The notes beneath the pieces are model-generated. The model ran no database searches and was not told the DNA's origin. It was given only the letters and a program-made list of their open reading frames with translations. A stretch of DNA of 64,000 nt from Olsenella sp. An293 (GTDB taxonomy: Bacteria; Actinomycetota; Coriobacteriia; Coriobacteriales; Atopobiaceae), in NCBI RefSeq assembly GCF_002159495.1, contig NZ_NFIT01000003.1, forward strand, positions 147,243-211,242, given 5' to 3'. Below are positions 25,914 to 34,743 of this stretch, piece by piece. How positions within the stretch are numbered: position 1 is the stretch's first letter; every line of letters begins with the position of its first letter. The position numbers and the translations under genes were made by a program.

Positions 25914-28007
25914 TCAGCGCAGGATGCGGTAGAGGGAGAGGTTGCCGTCCATCCGGGCCACGAGCTCGAAGCCCTCGGTGTCCTCCGTGATCGAGGAGAT
26001 GCCGTCGTAGTCGTAGGGGTTGTAGTCCCCGCGCAGGTCCACGAAGCCGAGCTCCTCCTCGTCGACGCGCAGCACGAGCACGTAGCGCGCGTCGACGGCA
26101 TCCACGGCCTCGCGGACGCGCTCGTCGGTGGCGTACTCGTCGAGGCGCAGGCGGATGATCTTGCTCTCGAGCGTCTCGGTGCCGTTGTTCAGGCCCACGA
26201 AGTTGCGGTAGTAGACCCTGAGCCCGTTGGTCCCGTAGGTGAGAAAGCTCCCGTCCATGGGGTCGTTGACGATCAGGGCGCCGTCCTCGACGAGCTCGGC
26301 GACCTGTCCGGCGAACGCGTGCTCGCCCTGGTCGAGGGGGGCGCCGTACGAGAAGACCTGCCCGGCGAGGATGCGGTAGTCGCCGAAGGTGGTGTGGGTC
26401 GTCTTTCGCCAGTCGCGCCGCTCGATGCCCTCGTTCTCCTCGAGCTCCTCCTCGGTGTAGTCGCGGTGGGTGCCGGCGACGTTGAACTCGGGCATGAAGT
26501 TGACCACGAGGAAGAGGGCGGCGATCGCGCAGGCCACGAGCGGGGCGTTGACCGCGCGGCCGCGCGACGCGTTGTAGGCGCCCACGACCCGCAGGCACAC
26601 GTCGTAGACCCAGGCCATGCCGAGCGAGGCGAGCGGGACGGCGGCGATCGCGCAGTTGGCGGCGAGCCGCATCGGGTCGGTGTACCAGAAGCCCGCGAGC
26701 AGCTGCTTGTACTCGTCCTCGTGGGTGGCGGCGATGAGCAGGATGTAGCAGGCGATGAGGTAGGAGGCCACGAGCCAGCGGCGCCCGGGGGTGAGCGCCG
26801 CGCAGACGAGGCCAAAGATCACGAGCAGGGCGAGCACGGGCTGGATGGCCATCTCGGCGTGGAAGCCAAAGGTGTAGGAGAGCGTGAGTATGTTGACGAT
26901 CTCCTGCCACGCCCAGGCGAAGGGCTCCCAGATGTGGGTGACCGTGCCCTGCATGAAGGGGAGGTGGTAGCACCCCACCCAGACCGCCACCACGAGCGCG
27001 GCGAAGCCCGCCGACGCGCCGAGCTTGGCGACAATGCCCAGCGAGCGCGCGCCGCAGGCGTCGCAGATGCGGTGGATTGCGTAGGGGCTCAGCAAGACGA
27101 CGCAGGTGAACAGGACGTTGGGGTGGCACAGCGCCAGGCCCGCCGAGCAGACGAGCAGTGTCGCGAGCGTGCGGACGCGCTCCGAGACGCCGCCCTTCTC
27201 GCCGAGCAGGTGCACGAAGAGGGCCATCGCGATGGGCACGAGCGAGAAGCCCGCGAGGTTGGGGTAGACCGGCCCAAAGATGATGAGGCTCCAGGGAAAC
27301 GCCACGAAGGCGAGGCTCGTGAGCGCGCCGCAGACCCTGACCGCCCGCCGCTCGGGGAACAGGAGGGCGAGAAGCGCGAGCATGCCGAGCGGGTAGACGA
27401 GGCACGGCAGGACGAGCATCGAGGCGTTGATCGTCACGGTGGCGTGCGCGCCGGTCAGCATCATGGCGACGGCGCACAGGGCGTGCCAGCCGGAGGGGTA
27501 GAACCCGCTGAGGTCGACCGGGGCGATCGCGGCGTCGGCGGGGTCGAGGTAGGCGTTCGTGCCCAGGGAGGTGAGGCGGCCCGAGTCGGCCATCGACCGG
27601 ATGAGGTCGAGGTGCTGCGTGAGGTCGTAGGCCTGGAACAGCGTGTCGGGCGTCCCGAGCCTCGAGACGTAGAGGTTGTAGCCTAGGGCGACGCCGAGCG
27701 CGACGTAGACGAGGGGTAGCCACGGCTCGATGCGGGGCAGCGAGAGCTCGCGCGCGCCGCGGGCCCGTGTGATCGCCAGCGCCGCGCCGGGCACGGCGAC
27801 GAGGGGGACGAGCAGCGTCAGCGCCGAGGACGTGACGCCCGCGAGGTCGAGCGCCTGGCCGAGCAGGGCGACGAGGGAGAGGCTGACGAGGGGGGAGCAG
27901 CACACCGACCACACGCGGCCCATGCCGAGGGCGCGCAGCGCGAGGTAGCCGGGGACGAGCAGCAGCGCGCAGAGCGCGAGCGAGACGACGAGAAACTCAA
28001 GCCACAT
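25914..28007 (-). CDS. Large multi-membrane protein, DUF6541-like (possible GT-C enzyme)
   Basis: A 697-residue protein with about 14 hydrophobic segments through residue 520, then a soluble C-terminal domain. The order of segments, the FYPSGWHAL loop and the C-terminal domain resemble the DUF6541 family of actinobacterial wall-polymer clusters, which look like GT-C glycosyltransferases using polyprenyl-phosphate sugars. The neighbour DPM1-like GT2 (79 bp downstream) and DUF2304 protein could supply that donor. The ATG at 28007 gives a direct hydrophobic N-terminus; longer in-frame starts run toward the divergent gene. The exact reaction is unknown. Confidence 0.75.
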   Translation of the reverse strand: MWLEFLVVSLALCALLLVPGYLALRALGMGRVWSVCCSPLVSLSLVALLGQALDLAGVTSSALTLLVPLVAVPGAALAITRARGARELSLPRIEPWLPLVYVALGVALGYNLYVSRLGTPDTLFQAYDLTQHLDLIRSMADSGRLTSLGTNAYLDPADAAIAPVDLSGFYPSGWHALCAVAMMLTGAHATVTINASMLVLPCLVYPLGMLALLALLFPERRAVRVCGALTSLAFVAFPWSLIIFGPVYPNLAGFSLVPIAMALFVHLLGEKGGVSERVRTLATLLVCSAGLALCHPNVLFTCVVLLSPYAIHRICDACGARSLGIVAKLGASAGFAALVVAVWVGCYHLPFMQGTVTHIWEPFAWAWQEIVNILTLSYTFGFHAEMAIQPVLALLVIFGLVCAALTPGRRWLVASYLIACYILLIAATHEDEYKQLLAGFWYTDPMRLAANCAIAAVPLASLGMAWVYDVCLRVVGAYNASRGRAVNAPLVACAIAALFLVVNFMPEFNVAGTHRDYTEEELEENEGIERRDWRKTTHTTFGDYRILAGQVFSYGAPLDQGEHAFAGQVAELVEDGALIVNDPMDGSFLTYGTNGLRVYYRNFVGLNNGTETLESKIIRLRLDEYATDERVREAVDAVDARYVLVLRVDEEELGFVDLRGDYNPYDYDGISSITEDTEGFELVARMDGNLSLYRILR

Positions 28008-28146
28008 GGCGGGGACGCCCCTTGGGATCGAGCGCCGTCGGGGGAATTGTTTCCGCCGGCGGTTGATTGCGGACACATACGTCTGTGACGGTATCATAAT
28101 AGGAGCGTTTAGCCCGTGGACATCACCTCCGACGAACAGGAGCCCC

Positions 28147-29628
28147 ATGAGGACAAGCCAGCCCATCTCGCCCCGCCTCTCCCGCCCGCTCGCCGCGCTC
28201 GGCGTCGCGGCGCTTCTCGCCCTGGCACCGGCGCCCGCGCTCGCCGTCGAGCCCGCGTCCGACCCCGCCCCCATCACGGTGATGGCAAACGGGGCCTCCG
28301 GCTGGGTCCGCGGCGAGGACGGCGCGTGGCGCTTCAGCCTCGCGGACGGCACGGTCGTGCGCGGCTGGCTCGTGACCGACGTGCTCCCCGGCGAGAGCGC
28401 CTCGACCGGCCTGCAGCGCTACTGGCTCAAGGCCGACGGCTCCCTGGCCACCGGCGAGCTCATCCAGACCGGCGCCTCCTCGTGGACCTACGCGCGCCCG
28501 GAGGGCTACGTCGTCCGCGGCAAGTGGACCGACCCCGCCACGGGCAACGTCTACCTCTCCGACAACGACGGCAACCTCGCGAGCGCCGGCTGGGTCGTCT
28601 CGGACGCCTACGGCGACGGCCTGCAGCGCTACTGGGTCGACGAGGTCGCCCACGCCTGCGTGCCGGGCATCTCGAGCGCCGGCTGGGCCCACTACACCTC
28701 CGCCGCGGGCTACGTCCTGCGCGGCAGCCTTGAGACCGAGCACGGGACCCTGATCGCCGACAACGACGGCCGCCTGCTCGAGGACCGCGTCGCCGCCGTG
28801 GACGGCGAGGGCTGGTACGTCGGCGACCTCGGCGCCGGCCTGCAGCGCTACAACTTCAACGCGGTGGACGGCCACCTCTACGCGAGGACCGGCGTCTTCA
28901 CCGCCACGATCGGCGGCGTCGAGGCGCGCTTCTACGCCAGCCCCGAGAACGGCTACGTGGTCCGCGGCGCCACCGCCGCGAGCCCGCTCTACCTCGAGGG
29001 CGCCTACTGGTCCTCCGACAACGAGGGGCGCCTGACCCAGGTCAGCGTCGCCCCCGACGACACGCCGCGCTCGCGCGACCCGTGGCTCGCCACGGTCACC
29101 TGGGGCGACGACGCCTCCTACATCTCGACCCTCGCGGCCGCCGCGGCGCGCATCGGCAGCGACACCGACTACTTCATCAGCTTTGACAACGAGCTCTGCC
29201 GCGTGATCGTGTTCGAGCGCACGGCGAGCGGCACCTGGCAGGCGACCAAGCTGTGGAACTGCCACGGCGCGAAGAACACCTACAGCGCCGCGAACAAGCA
29301 CATCTACGGCTGGGGCGGCGTCTACAAGATCTCCGACCACCAGATCTGCGCCTGGGACGACAGCTACTTCGGGCGCGGCTACAACGACTGGGCGTCGTGC
29401 TTCATCGAGTACTACGAGAAGTCCAACGTCACCGGTCACTCCCGCTACATCCCGGGCAAGGGCTGGGAGAACTGCGCCTCGTTCCACTCGTCCGCCTATG
29501 CCTACACCGGCAACACCATGACCGGGTGCTGCGGCCTGCTCTATGAGAACGCCAAGTGGGTGCACGACGTCGTGCCCCTCGGCACCACGGTCATCGAGTT
29601 CGAGTACAGCGACGGCACCTACTTCTAG
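28147..29628 (+). CDS. Secreted wall-binding repeat protein with degenerate L,D-transpeptidase-like domain
   Basis: A 493-residue secreted protein. Residues 1-35 are a signal peptide (basic MRTSQPISPRLSRP, hydrophobic core, ALA cleavage-type end). Residues about 50-315 are aromatic/Gly wall-binding repeats (GYVVRGKW, GWVVSDAYGDGLQRYW, LIADNDGRL types). The C-terminal 180 residues resemble the catalytic domain of the adjacent gene's product, including NAKWVHDVVPLGTTVI, but the catalytic signature SHGCIR is MTGCCG (residues 458-463): Cys461 stays while the preceding His and the following Arg are lost. It may be inactive or have altered chemistry. The ATG at 28147 has AGGAG 8 bp before it. Confidence 0.82.
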   Translation: MRTSQPISPRLSRPLAALGVAALLALAPAPALAVEPASDPAPITVMANGASGWVRGEDGAWRFSLADGTVVRGWLVTDVLPGESASTGLQRYWLKADGSLATGELIQTGASSWTYARPEGYVVRGKWTDPATGNVYLSDNDGNLASAGWVVSDAYGDGLQRYWVDEVAHACVPGISSAGWAHYTSAAGYVLRGSLETEHGTLIADNDGRLLEDRVAAVDGEGWYVGDLGAGLQRYNFNAVDGHLYARTGVFTATIGGVEARFYASPENGYVVRGATAASPLYLEGAYWSSDNEGRLTQVSVAPDDTPRSRDPWLATVTWGDDASYISTLAAAAARIGSDTDYFISFDNELCRVIVFERTASGTWQATKLWNCHGAKNTYSAANKHIYGWGGVYKISDHQICAWDDSYFGRGYNDWASCFIEYYEKSNVTGHSRYIPGKGWENCASFHSSAYAYTGNTMTGCCGLLYENAKWVHDVVPLGTTVIEFEYSDGTYF

Positions 29629-30933
29629 GCCGCCTGCAACCAGGTTTTGAGGAGGAGAAGAACGTGAATCATCTGAGAAGCAGCCGTCCCGCGGTCGTCG
29701 CGGGGCTGGTCGCGACTCTTGGGCTCACGGCGACGCTCGCCGTGGCCCCGGTGACGGCCGCGGCCGACGAGCTGCCCGCCGCTGTGGAGGGCATCGGGGC
29801 CGAGGCCCCGGCGCCCGTCGAGCAGACGGCCGATCAGGCGGGCGCCCTGCCCGCCGGGCGGTCGGACGACGAGGCGCAGCTGCTCGCCGACGACCCCGGC
29901 CAGCCCGCCCAGCCGGCGGACGACGCCATCGTCATCGGCGCCTACGACGAGGGCGCGGGCAAGCCCGCGAGCGGCGGGCAGGCCCCGACGGCAGATGAGG
30001 GCGCTCCCGAGACGCCCGAGACGTCCGCGGTGCCGGAGGCGCCCGCGGACCCCGTCGTCGACGAGCCCGCGGACGGAGATGCCGCGGCCGACATCCCGAC
30101 GGCGGAGGAGGGCGAGGCGCAGGTCCCGGGCGGCGAGCAGGCCGCGGGCGAGACGGCGGACGCCGACGTGACCGAGGACGCCGAGACCGAGGATGCCGCC
30201 GACGCCGAGCAGGACGCCGAGCAGGGCGCCGACCCCGAGCTGGACGCCGACGCCGAGGGCGCCGACGCCGAGCAGGTCGCCGAGGAGGGGCCGATCGAGC
30301 CCGCCGCCTCGGAGGACGAGCGGGACGACTCCGTCGCGGTCGAGGCCTCCCAGGCCAACTCCTGGGTCAAGGACGAGAGCGGCGCCTACCGCTGGTACGA
30401 CGCGGCCGGCAACCTCTCGCAGGGCGGCTGGGTCGTCACCGACAAGAACCTCGACAACGTCTCGGGTGAGCTGCAGCGCTACTGGATCGAGGCGGACACC
30501 GGCGCGCTCGCCTTCTCCAAGCTCCTGACCATCATCGAGAACGGCGTCACCTACTGGTCCTACGCCACGGCCGACGGCTACGTGGTCCGCGGCAAGCACA
30601 CCGTGGTCGGCGCGGACGGCAACGTCTACGTCTACCTCGCCGACAACGACGGCCGCCTCGCCGGCACCGGCTGGGTCGTCTCGGACGCCTACGGCGACGG
30701 CCTGCAGCGCTACTGGGTCGACGAGGAGGCCCACGCTGCCGTTGTCGGCTACTCCTCGGACGGCTGGGACCACTACACCACCGAGAAGGGCTACGTCGCC
30801 CGCGGAAAGGTCGCCGCGACCGAGGGGGACCGCCAGCTCGTCTACCTCGCCGACAACGACGGCCGCCTCGCCGAGGCCGGCTGGGTCGTCTCGGACGCCT
30901 ACGGCGACGGCCTGCAGCGCTACTGGGTCGACG
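28586..30933 (+). repeat. Near-identical 57-60 bp coding repeats in two adjacent genes
   Basis: The block 28586-28645 is identical over 60 bases to 30667-30726, and 57 of them recur at 30877-30933. All encode the GWVVSDAYGDGLQRYWVD unit in frame. Identity extends through synonymous positions, so it exceeds what protein constraint would require. Confidence 0.85.
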
Positions 30934-32273
30934 CCGAGGCGCACGCCGCCGTGGTCGGGCCCTCGGCGGACGGCTGGGCCCACTTCACGACCCCCGAGGG
31001 CTACGTCGCCCGCGGGTTCGTGAGCTACGGGGACCGCATCTACGTCGCGAACAACGACGGCCTGCTCGAGGACCGCGAGGGCTGGCTCGTCACCGACGCC
31101 TACGGCCACGGCCTGCAGCGCTACTTCTTCGCCCATGACGAGCTCACCGGCTGCTCCTTCATCCAGACCGGCTTCTTCCAGGCCGACCTTCTGACCGGCG
31201 GCGCCGGCGAGCTGTGGTTCTACGGCAACCCCGAGCTCGGCTACGTGGCCCGCGGCAAGATGGGCACCAAAAACGGCGTCCTGATCGCCGACAACGACGG
31301 CGTGCTCGCGGAGTCCTACGTCGACTTCCCGGAGGGGATGTACGTCACCGACCGCTTTGACGGCCAGCTCAGGCGCTACTACTTCGTGCGCGTGGACGGC
31401 CACCTCTTCGCCAAGACAGGCGTGTTCGTCGTGGACGGCGAGCACTACTTTGGCTATGAGGACGAGGGCTATCTCGCCATCGGCCGCAGCGCCTACGGCC
31501 GCGGCATGATCGTCGCCGACAACGACGGCCGCCTGCTCTGGAGCGACGTCGAGGGCTGGGTCGTCACCGACCGCTTCGACGGCGCGCCCGAGCGCTACTA
31601 CCTCTGGGACCTCGGCGGAGGCGTGATGGGCGCGCGGCTGGGCCTGTTCAAGGTCGGCGCCAACCAGTACTACGGCCGCGAGGACACCGGCTACGTCGTG
31701 CGCGGCACCTACACCGCCCCGGGCGGCCAGACCTTCTACGCCGACAACGACGGCAAGCTCTCCTACACCTTCCTCACCAGCGCCGGCTGGAGCGCCTTGG
31801 AGCGCATCAAGGGCCTCTACAGCTGGACCCAGTACCTCATCGCCGTCGACGTCACGAACCACCGCACGGTGGTCTTCCAGGGAGGCTACATCCAGTCCAA
31901 GGGCTGCTACGGCAACTGGACTCCGCTCTATGACTGGGGCTGCGGGACCGGCAGGCTGTACTACCACGACGGCGAGGGCACCCCGCGCGGCACCTACACC
32001 ATCGGCGGCGGAGGCGCAGACTACAACTGGATGCCGGGCGGCTACGTCCCGGGCGGGTACCGCACCACCTACTGGGTGAAGAACGACGTGAAGTACTTCA
32101 CCGGCTTCTTCCTCAACCTGGGCTTCCACTCGACCGTGGGCATCGAGGGCGGCTACAGCGACTCAAGCCAGCTGGGCGTCAACATCTCCCACGGCTGCAT
32201 CCGCCTGCTCGAGAAGAACGCCAAGTGGATCTACGACAACGCCCTCCCGGGCACCAAGGTCGTCGTCTACTAG
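29664..32273 (+). CDS. Secreted L,D-transpeptidase with wall-binding repeats
   Basis: An 869-residue secreted enzyme. Residues 1-34 are a signal peptide. Residues about 35-230 form an Ala/Glu/Asp/Pro-rich acidic linker. Residues about 235-700 hold some ten aromatic wall-binding repeats. The C-terminal YkuD domain carries GFHSTVG and then SHGCIRLLEKNAKWIYD, with catalytic Cys845, His843 and Arg847. These enzymes form 3-3 peptidoglycan cross-links or attach proteins to wall peptides. The GTG at 29664 follows a strong GAGGAGGAG. It lies 35 bp after its degenerate paralogue, suggesting co-expression. Confidence 0.92.
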   Translation: MNHLRSSRPAVVAGLVATLGLTATLAVAPVTAAADELPAAVEGIGAEAPAPVEQTADQAGALPAGRSDDEAQLLADDPGQPAQPADDAIVIGAYDEGAGKPASGGQAPTADEGAPETPETSAVPEAPADPVVDEPADGDAAADIPTAEEGEAQVPGGEQAAGETADADVTEDAETEDAADAEQDAEQGADPELDADAEGADAEQVAEEGPIEPAASEDERDDSVAVEASQANSWVKDESGAYRWYDAAGNLSQGGWVVTDKNLDNVSGELQRYWIEADTGALAFSKLLTIIENGVTYWSYATADGYVVRGKHTVVGADGNVYVYLADNDGRLAGTGWVVSDAYGDGLQRYWVDEEAHAAVVGYSSDGWDHYTTEKGYVARGKVAATEGDRQLVYLADNDGRLAEAGWVVSDAYGDGLQRYWVDAEAHAAVVGPSADGWAHFTTPEGYVARGFVSYGDRIYVANNDGLLEDREGWLVTDAYGHGLQRYFFAHDELTGCSFIQTGFFQADLLTGGAGELWFYGNPELGYVARGKMGTKNGVLIADNDGVLAESYVDFPEGMYVTDRFDGQLRRYYFVRVDGHLFAKTGVFVVDGEHYFGYEDEGYLAIGRSAYGRGMIVADNDGRLLWSDVEGWVVTDRFDGAPERYYLWDLGGGVMGARLGLFKVGANQYYGREDTGYVVRGTYTAPGGQTFYADNDGKLSYTFLTSAGWSALERIKGLYSWTQYLIAVDVTNHRTVVFQGGYIQSKGCYGNWTPLYDWGCGTGRLYYHDGEGTPRGTYTIGGGGADYNWMPGGYVPGGYRTTYWVKNDVKYFTGFFLNLGFHSTVGIEGGYSDSSQLGVNISHGCIRLLEKNAKWIYDNALPGTKVVVY

Positions 32274-32304
32274 GCCGCGCGGGCGGACGCCCGCGACGAT
32301 GCGG

Positions 32305-32340
32305 TAAGATTGCCACGGCGGGGCGTATCCCCGCCGTGGC
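32305..32340 (+). promoter_or_regulatory. -10-like TAAGAT followed by perfect 12-bp hairpin
   Basis: TAAGAT at 32305-32310 is followed at once by a hairpin with arms 32312-32323 and 32329-32340 (GCCACGGCGGGG / CCCCGCCGTGGC, loop CGTAT). If the box is used, the transcript of the ACP operon would begin with this stem. Without a T-run it is a poor terminator; a transcript-stabilising or attenuating role is possible. Confidence 0.5.
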
Positions 32341-32367
32341 ATCGTCGTATCTATGAGGAGAGCATCA

Positions 32368-32601
32368 ATGAAGCTTGAGAAGCTGGTCGCGGACACCCTC
32401 GCCATTCCCGTCGAGCGGGTGAGCGACTCCCTTTCCATCGACGACTGCGACGAGTGGACCTCGATGAGGCAGGTCGCGCTCATCTCCGCCCTCGAGAGCG
32501 CCTACGCCACCGAGTTCGACATCATGGAGTCCATCGAGATGGACTCGGTCGGCGCCATCCGCGAGGTGCTCGAGGCCAAGGGCGTCGAGCTCGATGGCTA
32601 G
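32368..32601 (+). CDS. Acyl carrier protein-like protein
   Basis: A 77-residue acidic, helical protein of normal ACP length. The phosphopantetheine site is seen as DEWTSMRQVALISALE, with Ser32 in the place of the Ser of the usual (D/W)DSL motif; the Asp before it is Thr here. GAGGAG precedes the ATG. The next gene, an acyl-activating enzyme, starts inside its last codons (ATGGCTAG), which implies coupled translation and a shared task: carrying an activated acyl group as a thioester. Whether the altered motif is still modified by a phosphopantetheinyl transferase is not certain. Confidence 0.85.
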   Translation: MKLEKLVADTLAIPVERVSDSLSIDDCDEWTSMRQVALISALESAYATEFDIMESIEMDSVGAIREVLEAKGVELDG

Positions 32602-34078
32602 GGTGCTGCCCGGCACCTCCGTCGCCGCCTGCGTCGCCCGCCGCGCCGAGGAGCGTCCCGGCGCCGCGGCGCTCGTCGTGGGGGGCGAGGAGGTCTCCTA
32701 CGGGCGCCTCTGGGCCGCCGCGACGTCCTTCTCGGCGCTTCTTGCTTCCAAGGGGGTGGGGCGCGGGGACCGCGTGCTGCTCCACGCCCGCCACAGCCTA
32801 CCCTACGTGGCCGCCTACCTGGGCGCCACGCGCCTCGGAGCCGTGGCCGTCCCCTACGAGGAGGGCCTTCCCGAGGCCTCGGTCCGCGAGCTCGCCGAGC
32901 GCGTCGGCGCCGCCGCTGCCCTGAGCCCCTCGCCGGTCCCCGGCGTCGCGGCGTGGCTTTCCGAGGACGAGGCGCCCGCCGAGCCGGACGCCCCCTGGGA
33001 GGGCCTGCCGCCCGAGGCGTCAGAGCTCGCCGAGCTGCTGCTCACGACGGGCACGACCGGGCGCTCGAAGGTCGTCGAGCTCTCGCACGGGGCGGTCATG
33101 TCCGTGATCGAGAACATCGTCGAGGCGACGGGCATCGAGGACGACAACGTCTCGCTCGTGCCCATGCCCCTGAACCACGTCTTTGCCCTCCGCCGCCTCC
33201 AGACGGGGCTCGTCATGGGGGCCACCGTCGTGCTGCTGAACGGCGTGGCCTCGCTCAAGCGCGTCTTCGGGGCTCTCTCGGGCAACCGGGTGACGTCGCT
33301 CAGCCTCGTTCCCTCGGCGCTCGCCTACATCCAGCGGGCGACCAAGGACTACCTCGGGACCTTCGACGGCCAGATCCGCTTCGTCGAGTCGAGCTCGGCG
33401 CCGCTTCCCGCCGCCACGCGCCAGTGGCTGCGCACGGTCCTGCCGAGCGCGCGCCTGTACAACTCCTACGGCTGCACCGAGTCCACGGCCTGCTGCATGC
33501 TCGAGTACAGCCACCGCGCCGACGACGGCGCCTGCGTGGGCGCCCCCTGCGCCACGGCGAGGATCGAGATCGTCGACCCCCGCAGCGGCGAGCCGCTCGC
33601 CGAGGGCGCAGGGCGCATCGTCATCGGCGGCTCCGCCGTGATGAGCGGCTACTGGGGCGACGAGGAGGCGACGGCCGCCACGCTGCGCGACGGGCGCGTC
33701 TTCACCAACGACCTGGGCTATCTGCGCGACGGCGAGCTCTACGTGCGCGGCCGCATCGACGACGTCGCCATCATCGGAGGCCACAACGTCTCGCCCGTGG
33801 AGGTCGAGGAGGCCATCGGCGCCTGCCCGCTCGTGGCGGAGTGCGCCTGCGTGAAGGGCTCCGACCCCATCACCGGAGACAGCCTCGCGCTCTTCGTCGT
33901 GTGGGGGGAGAGAAAAGACGACGAGGCCCTCGCCGCCTTCATGCGCGAGCGCCTCGAGCCGTTCAAGGTCCCCTCCGTGGTGCGCACGGTCGACGCCATC
34001 CCGCGAACCTACAACGGCAAGGTCGACCGCAAGCCGCTCGTGGCGGCGCTTGCGGGAGAGGGCGAGGTGGGCGCATGA
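32594..34078 (+). CDS. AMP-dependent acyl-activating enzyme (ANL superfamily)
   Basis: A 494-residue adenylating enzyme with the ANL motifs in order: LLLTTGTTGRSK (ATP loop, near residue 150), YNSYGCTESTAC, FTNDLGYLRDGELYVRGRID (usually TGDL, here TNDL) and YNGKVDRK with Lys476 as the A10 lysine. It would activate a carboxylic acid as an acyl adenylate and pass it to the phosphopantetheine of the neighbour ACP. Size and layout resemble DltA and other stand-alone adenylation enzymes. It starts within the ACP gene (8-bp overlap) and its stop overlaps the next ATG (ATGA). The acid cannot be named from sequence. Confidence 0.92.
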   Translation: MARVLPGTSVAACVARRAEERPGAAALVVGGEEVSYGRLWAAATSFSALLASKGVGRGDRVLLHARHSLPYVAAYLGATRLGAVAVPYEEGLPEASVRELAERVGAAAALSPSPVPGVAAWLSEDEAPAEPDAPWEGLPPEASELAELLLTTGTTGRSKVVELSHGAVMSVIENIVEATGIEDDNVSLVPMPLNHVFALRRLQTGLVMGATVVLLNGVASLKRVFGALSGNRVTSLSLVPSALAYIQRATKDYLGTFDGQIRFVESSSAPLPAATRQWLRTVLPSARLYNSYGCTESTACCMLEYSHRADDGACVGAPCATARIEIVDPRSGEPLAEGAGRIVIGGSAVMSGYWGDEEATAATLRDGRVFTNDLGYLRDGELYVRGRIDDVAIIGGHNVSPVEVEEAIGACPLVAECACVKGSDPITGDSLALFVVWGERKDDEALAAFMRERLEPFKVPSVVRTVDAIPRTYNGKVDRKPLVAALAGEGEVGA

Positions 34079-34734
34079 TCTTGGCCATCTACGGCACGGG
34101 CGGCACGGGTCGCGAGGTCCACGAGATCGTCCGCGACGTCGACCCCTCCGGCGAGCGCTGGGAGGAGGTCGTCTTCGTCGACGACGTGACCGACGCCCGC
34201 GAGCTGTACGGCTCGCGCGTCATGCCCTTCTCGCGCCTCGCCTCCGAGCTTTCCCCCGAGCGGGTCGAGTTCGTCGTCGCGGTGGGCGAGCCCACCTCGC
34301 GCGAGCTGCTCTTTGACCGCGTCACCGAGGCGGGCTACGGGCTCGCCACCATCGTCCACCCCACCGCGCACGTCTCACCGAGCGCCCGGCTGGGCGCCGG
34401 CGTCTTCGTCAAGATGCAGAGCATCGTCTCGGCCGAGGCCGTCCTCGAGGACAACGTCTTCGTCCAGGCGGACGTCATCGTCGGCCACGATGTCCACGTG
34501 GGCCGCCACACCCAGATCTCTGCGTTCTCGCACATCGCCGGCAACGCGAGCCTGGGGCAGCGGTGCTACCTGGGCGTGCGGGCATCCGTGCGCGAGGAGT
34601 GCCGGATGGGGGACGACGTCGTGTGCGCGATGGGCGCCGTCGTGATGGAGAAGCGCGTCCCCTCGCGCGTCCTCGCCATGGGAAACCCCGCTCGCTACGT
34701 GCGGCGCAAGGCGGGGAGCAAGGTGTTTGGCTAG
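34075..34734 (+). CDS. NeuD/PglD-like hexapeptide-repeat acyltransferase
   Basis: A 219-residue left-handed beta-helix protein. It starts with the PglD-type N-terminal domain ILAIYGTGGTGREVHEIV, then hexapeptide repeats from about residue 95 (IVHPTAHVSPSARLGAG, VFVQADVIVGHDVHVGRH) with His in the active-site position of HDVHVG, and ends GNPARYVRRKAG. Members acylate amino sugars, usually from acetyl-CoA. Because its start overlaps the ANL gene (ATGA), it is a candidate to receive the ACP-bound acyl group instead. Donor choice is inference. Confidence 0.88.
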   Translation: MILAIYGTGGTGREVHEIVRDVDPSGERWEEVVFVDDVTDARELYGSRVMPFSRLASELSPERVEFVVAVGEPTSRELLFDRVTEAGYGLATIVHPTAHVSPSARLGAGVFVKMQSIVSAEAVLEDNVFVQADVIVGHDVHVGRHTQISAFSHIAGNASLGQRCYLGVRASVREECRMGDDVVCAMGAVVMEKRVPSRVLAMGNPARYVRRKAGSKVFG

Positions 34735-34743
34735 GAGGTTGCC

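Noticed and set aside
24787..27912. A very long minus-strand open frame through the DUF2304, GT2 and DUF6541-like genes
   Set aside because: Only its last 118 codons (the DUF2304 protein) have recognisable sequence. The rest is an out-of-frame reading of the GT2 and membrane-protein genes.
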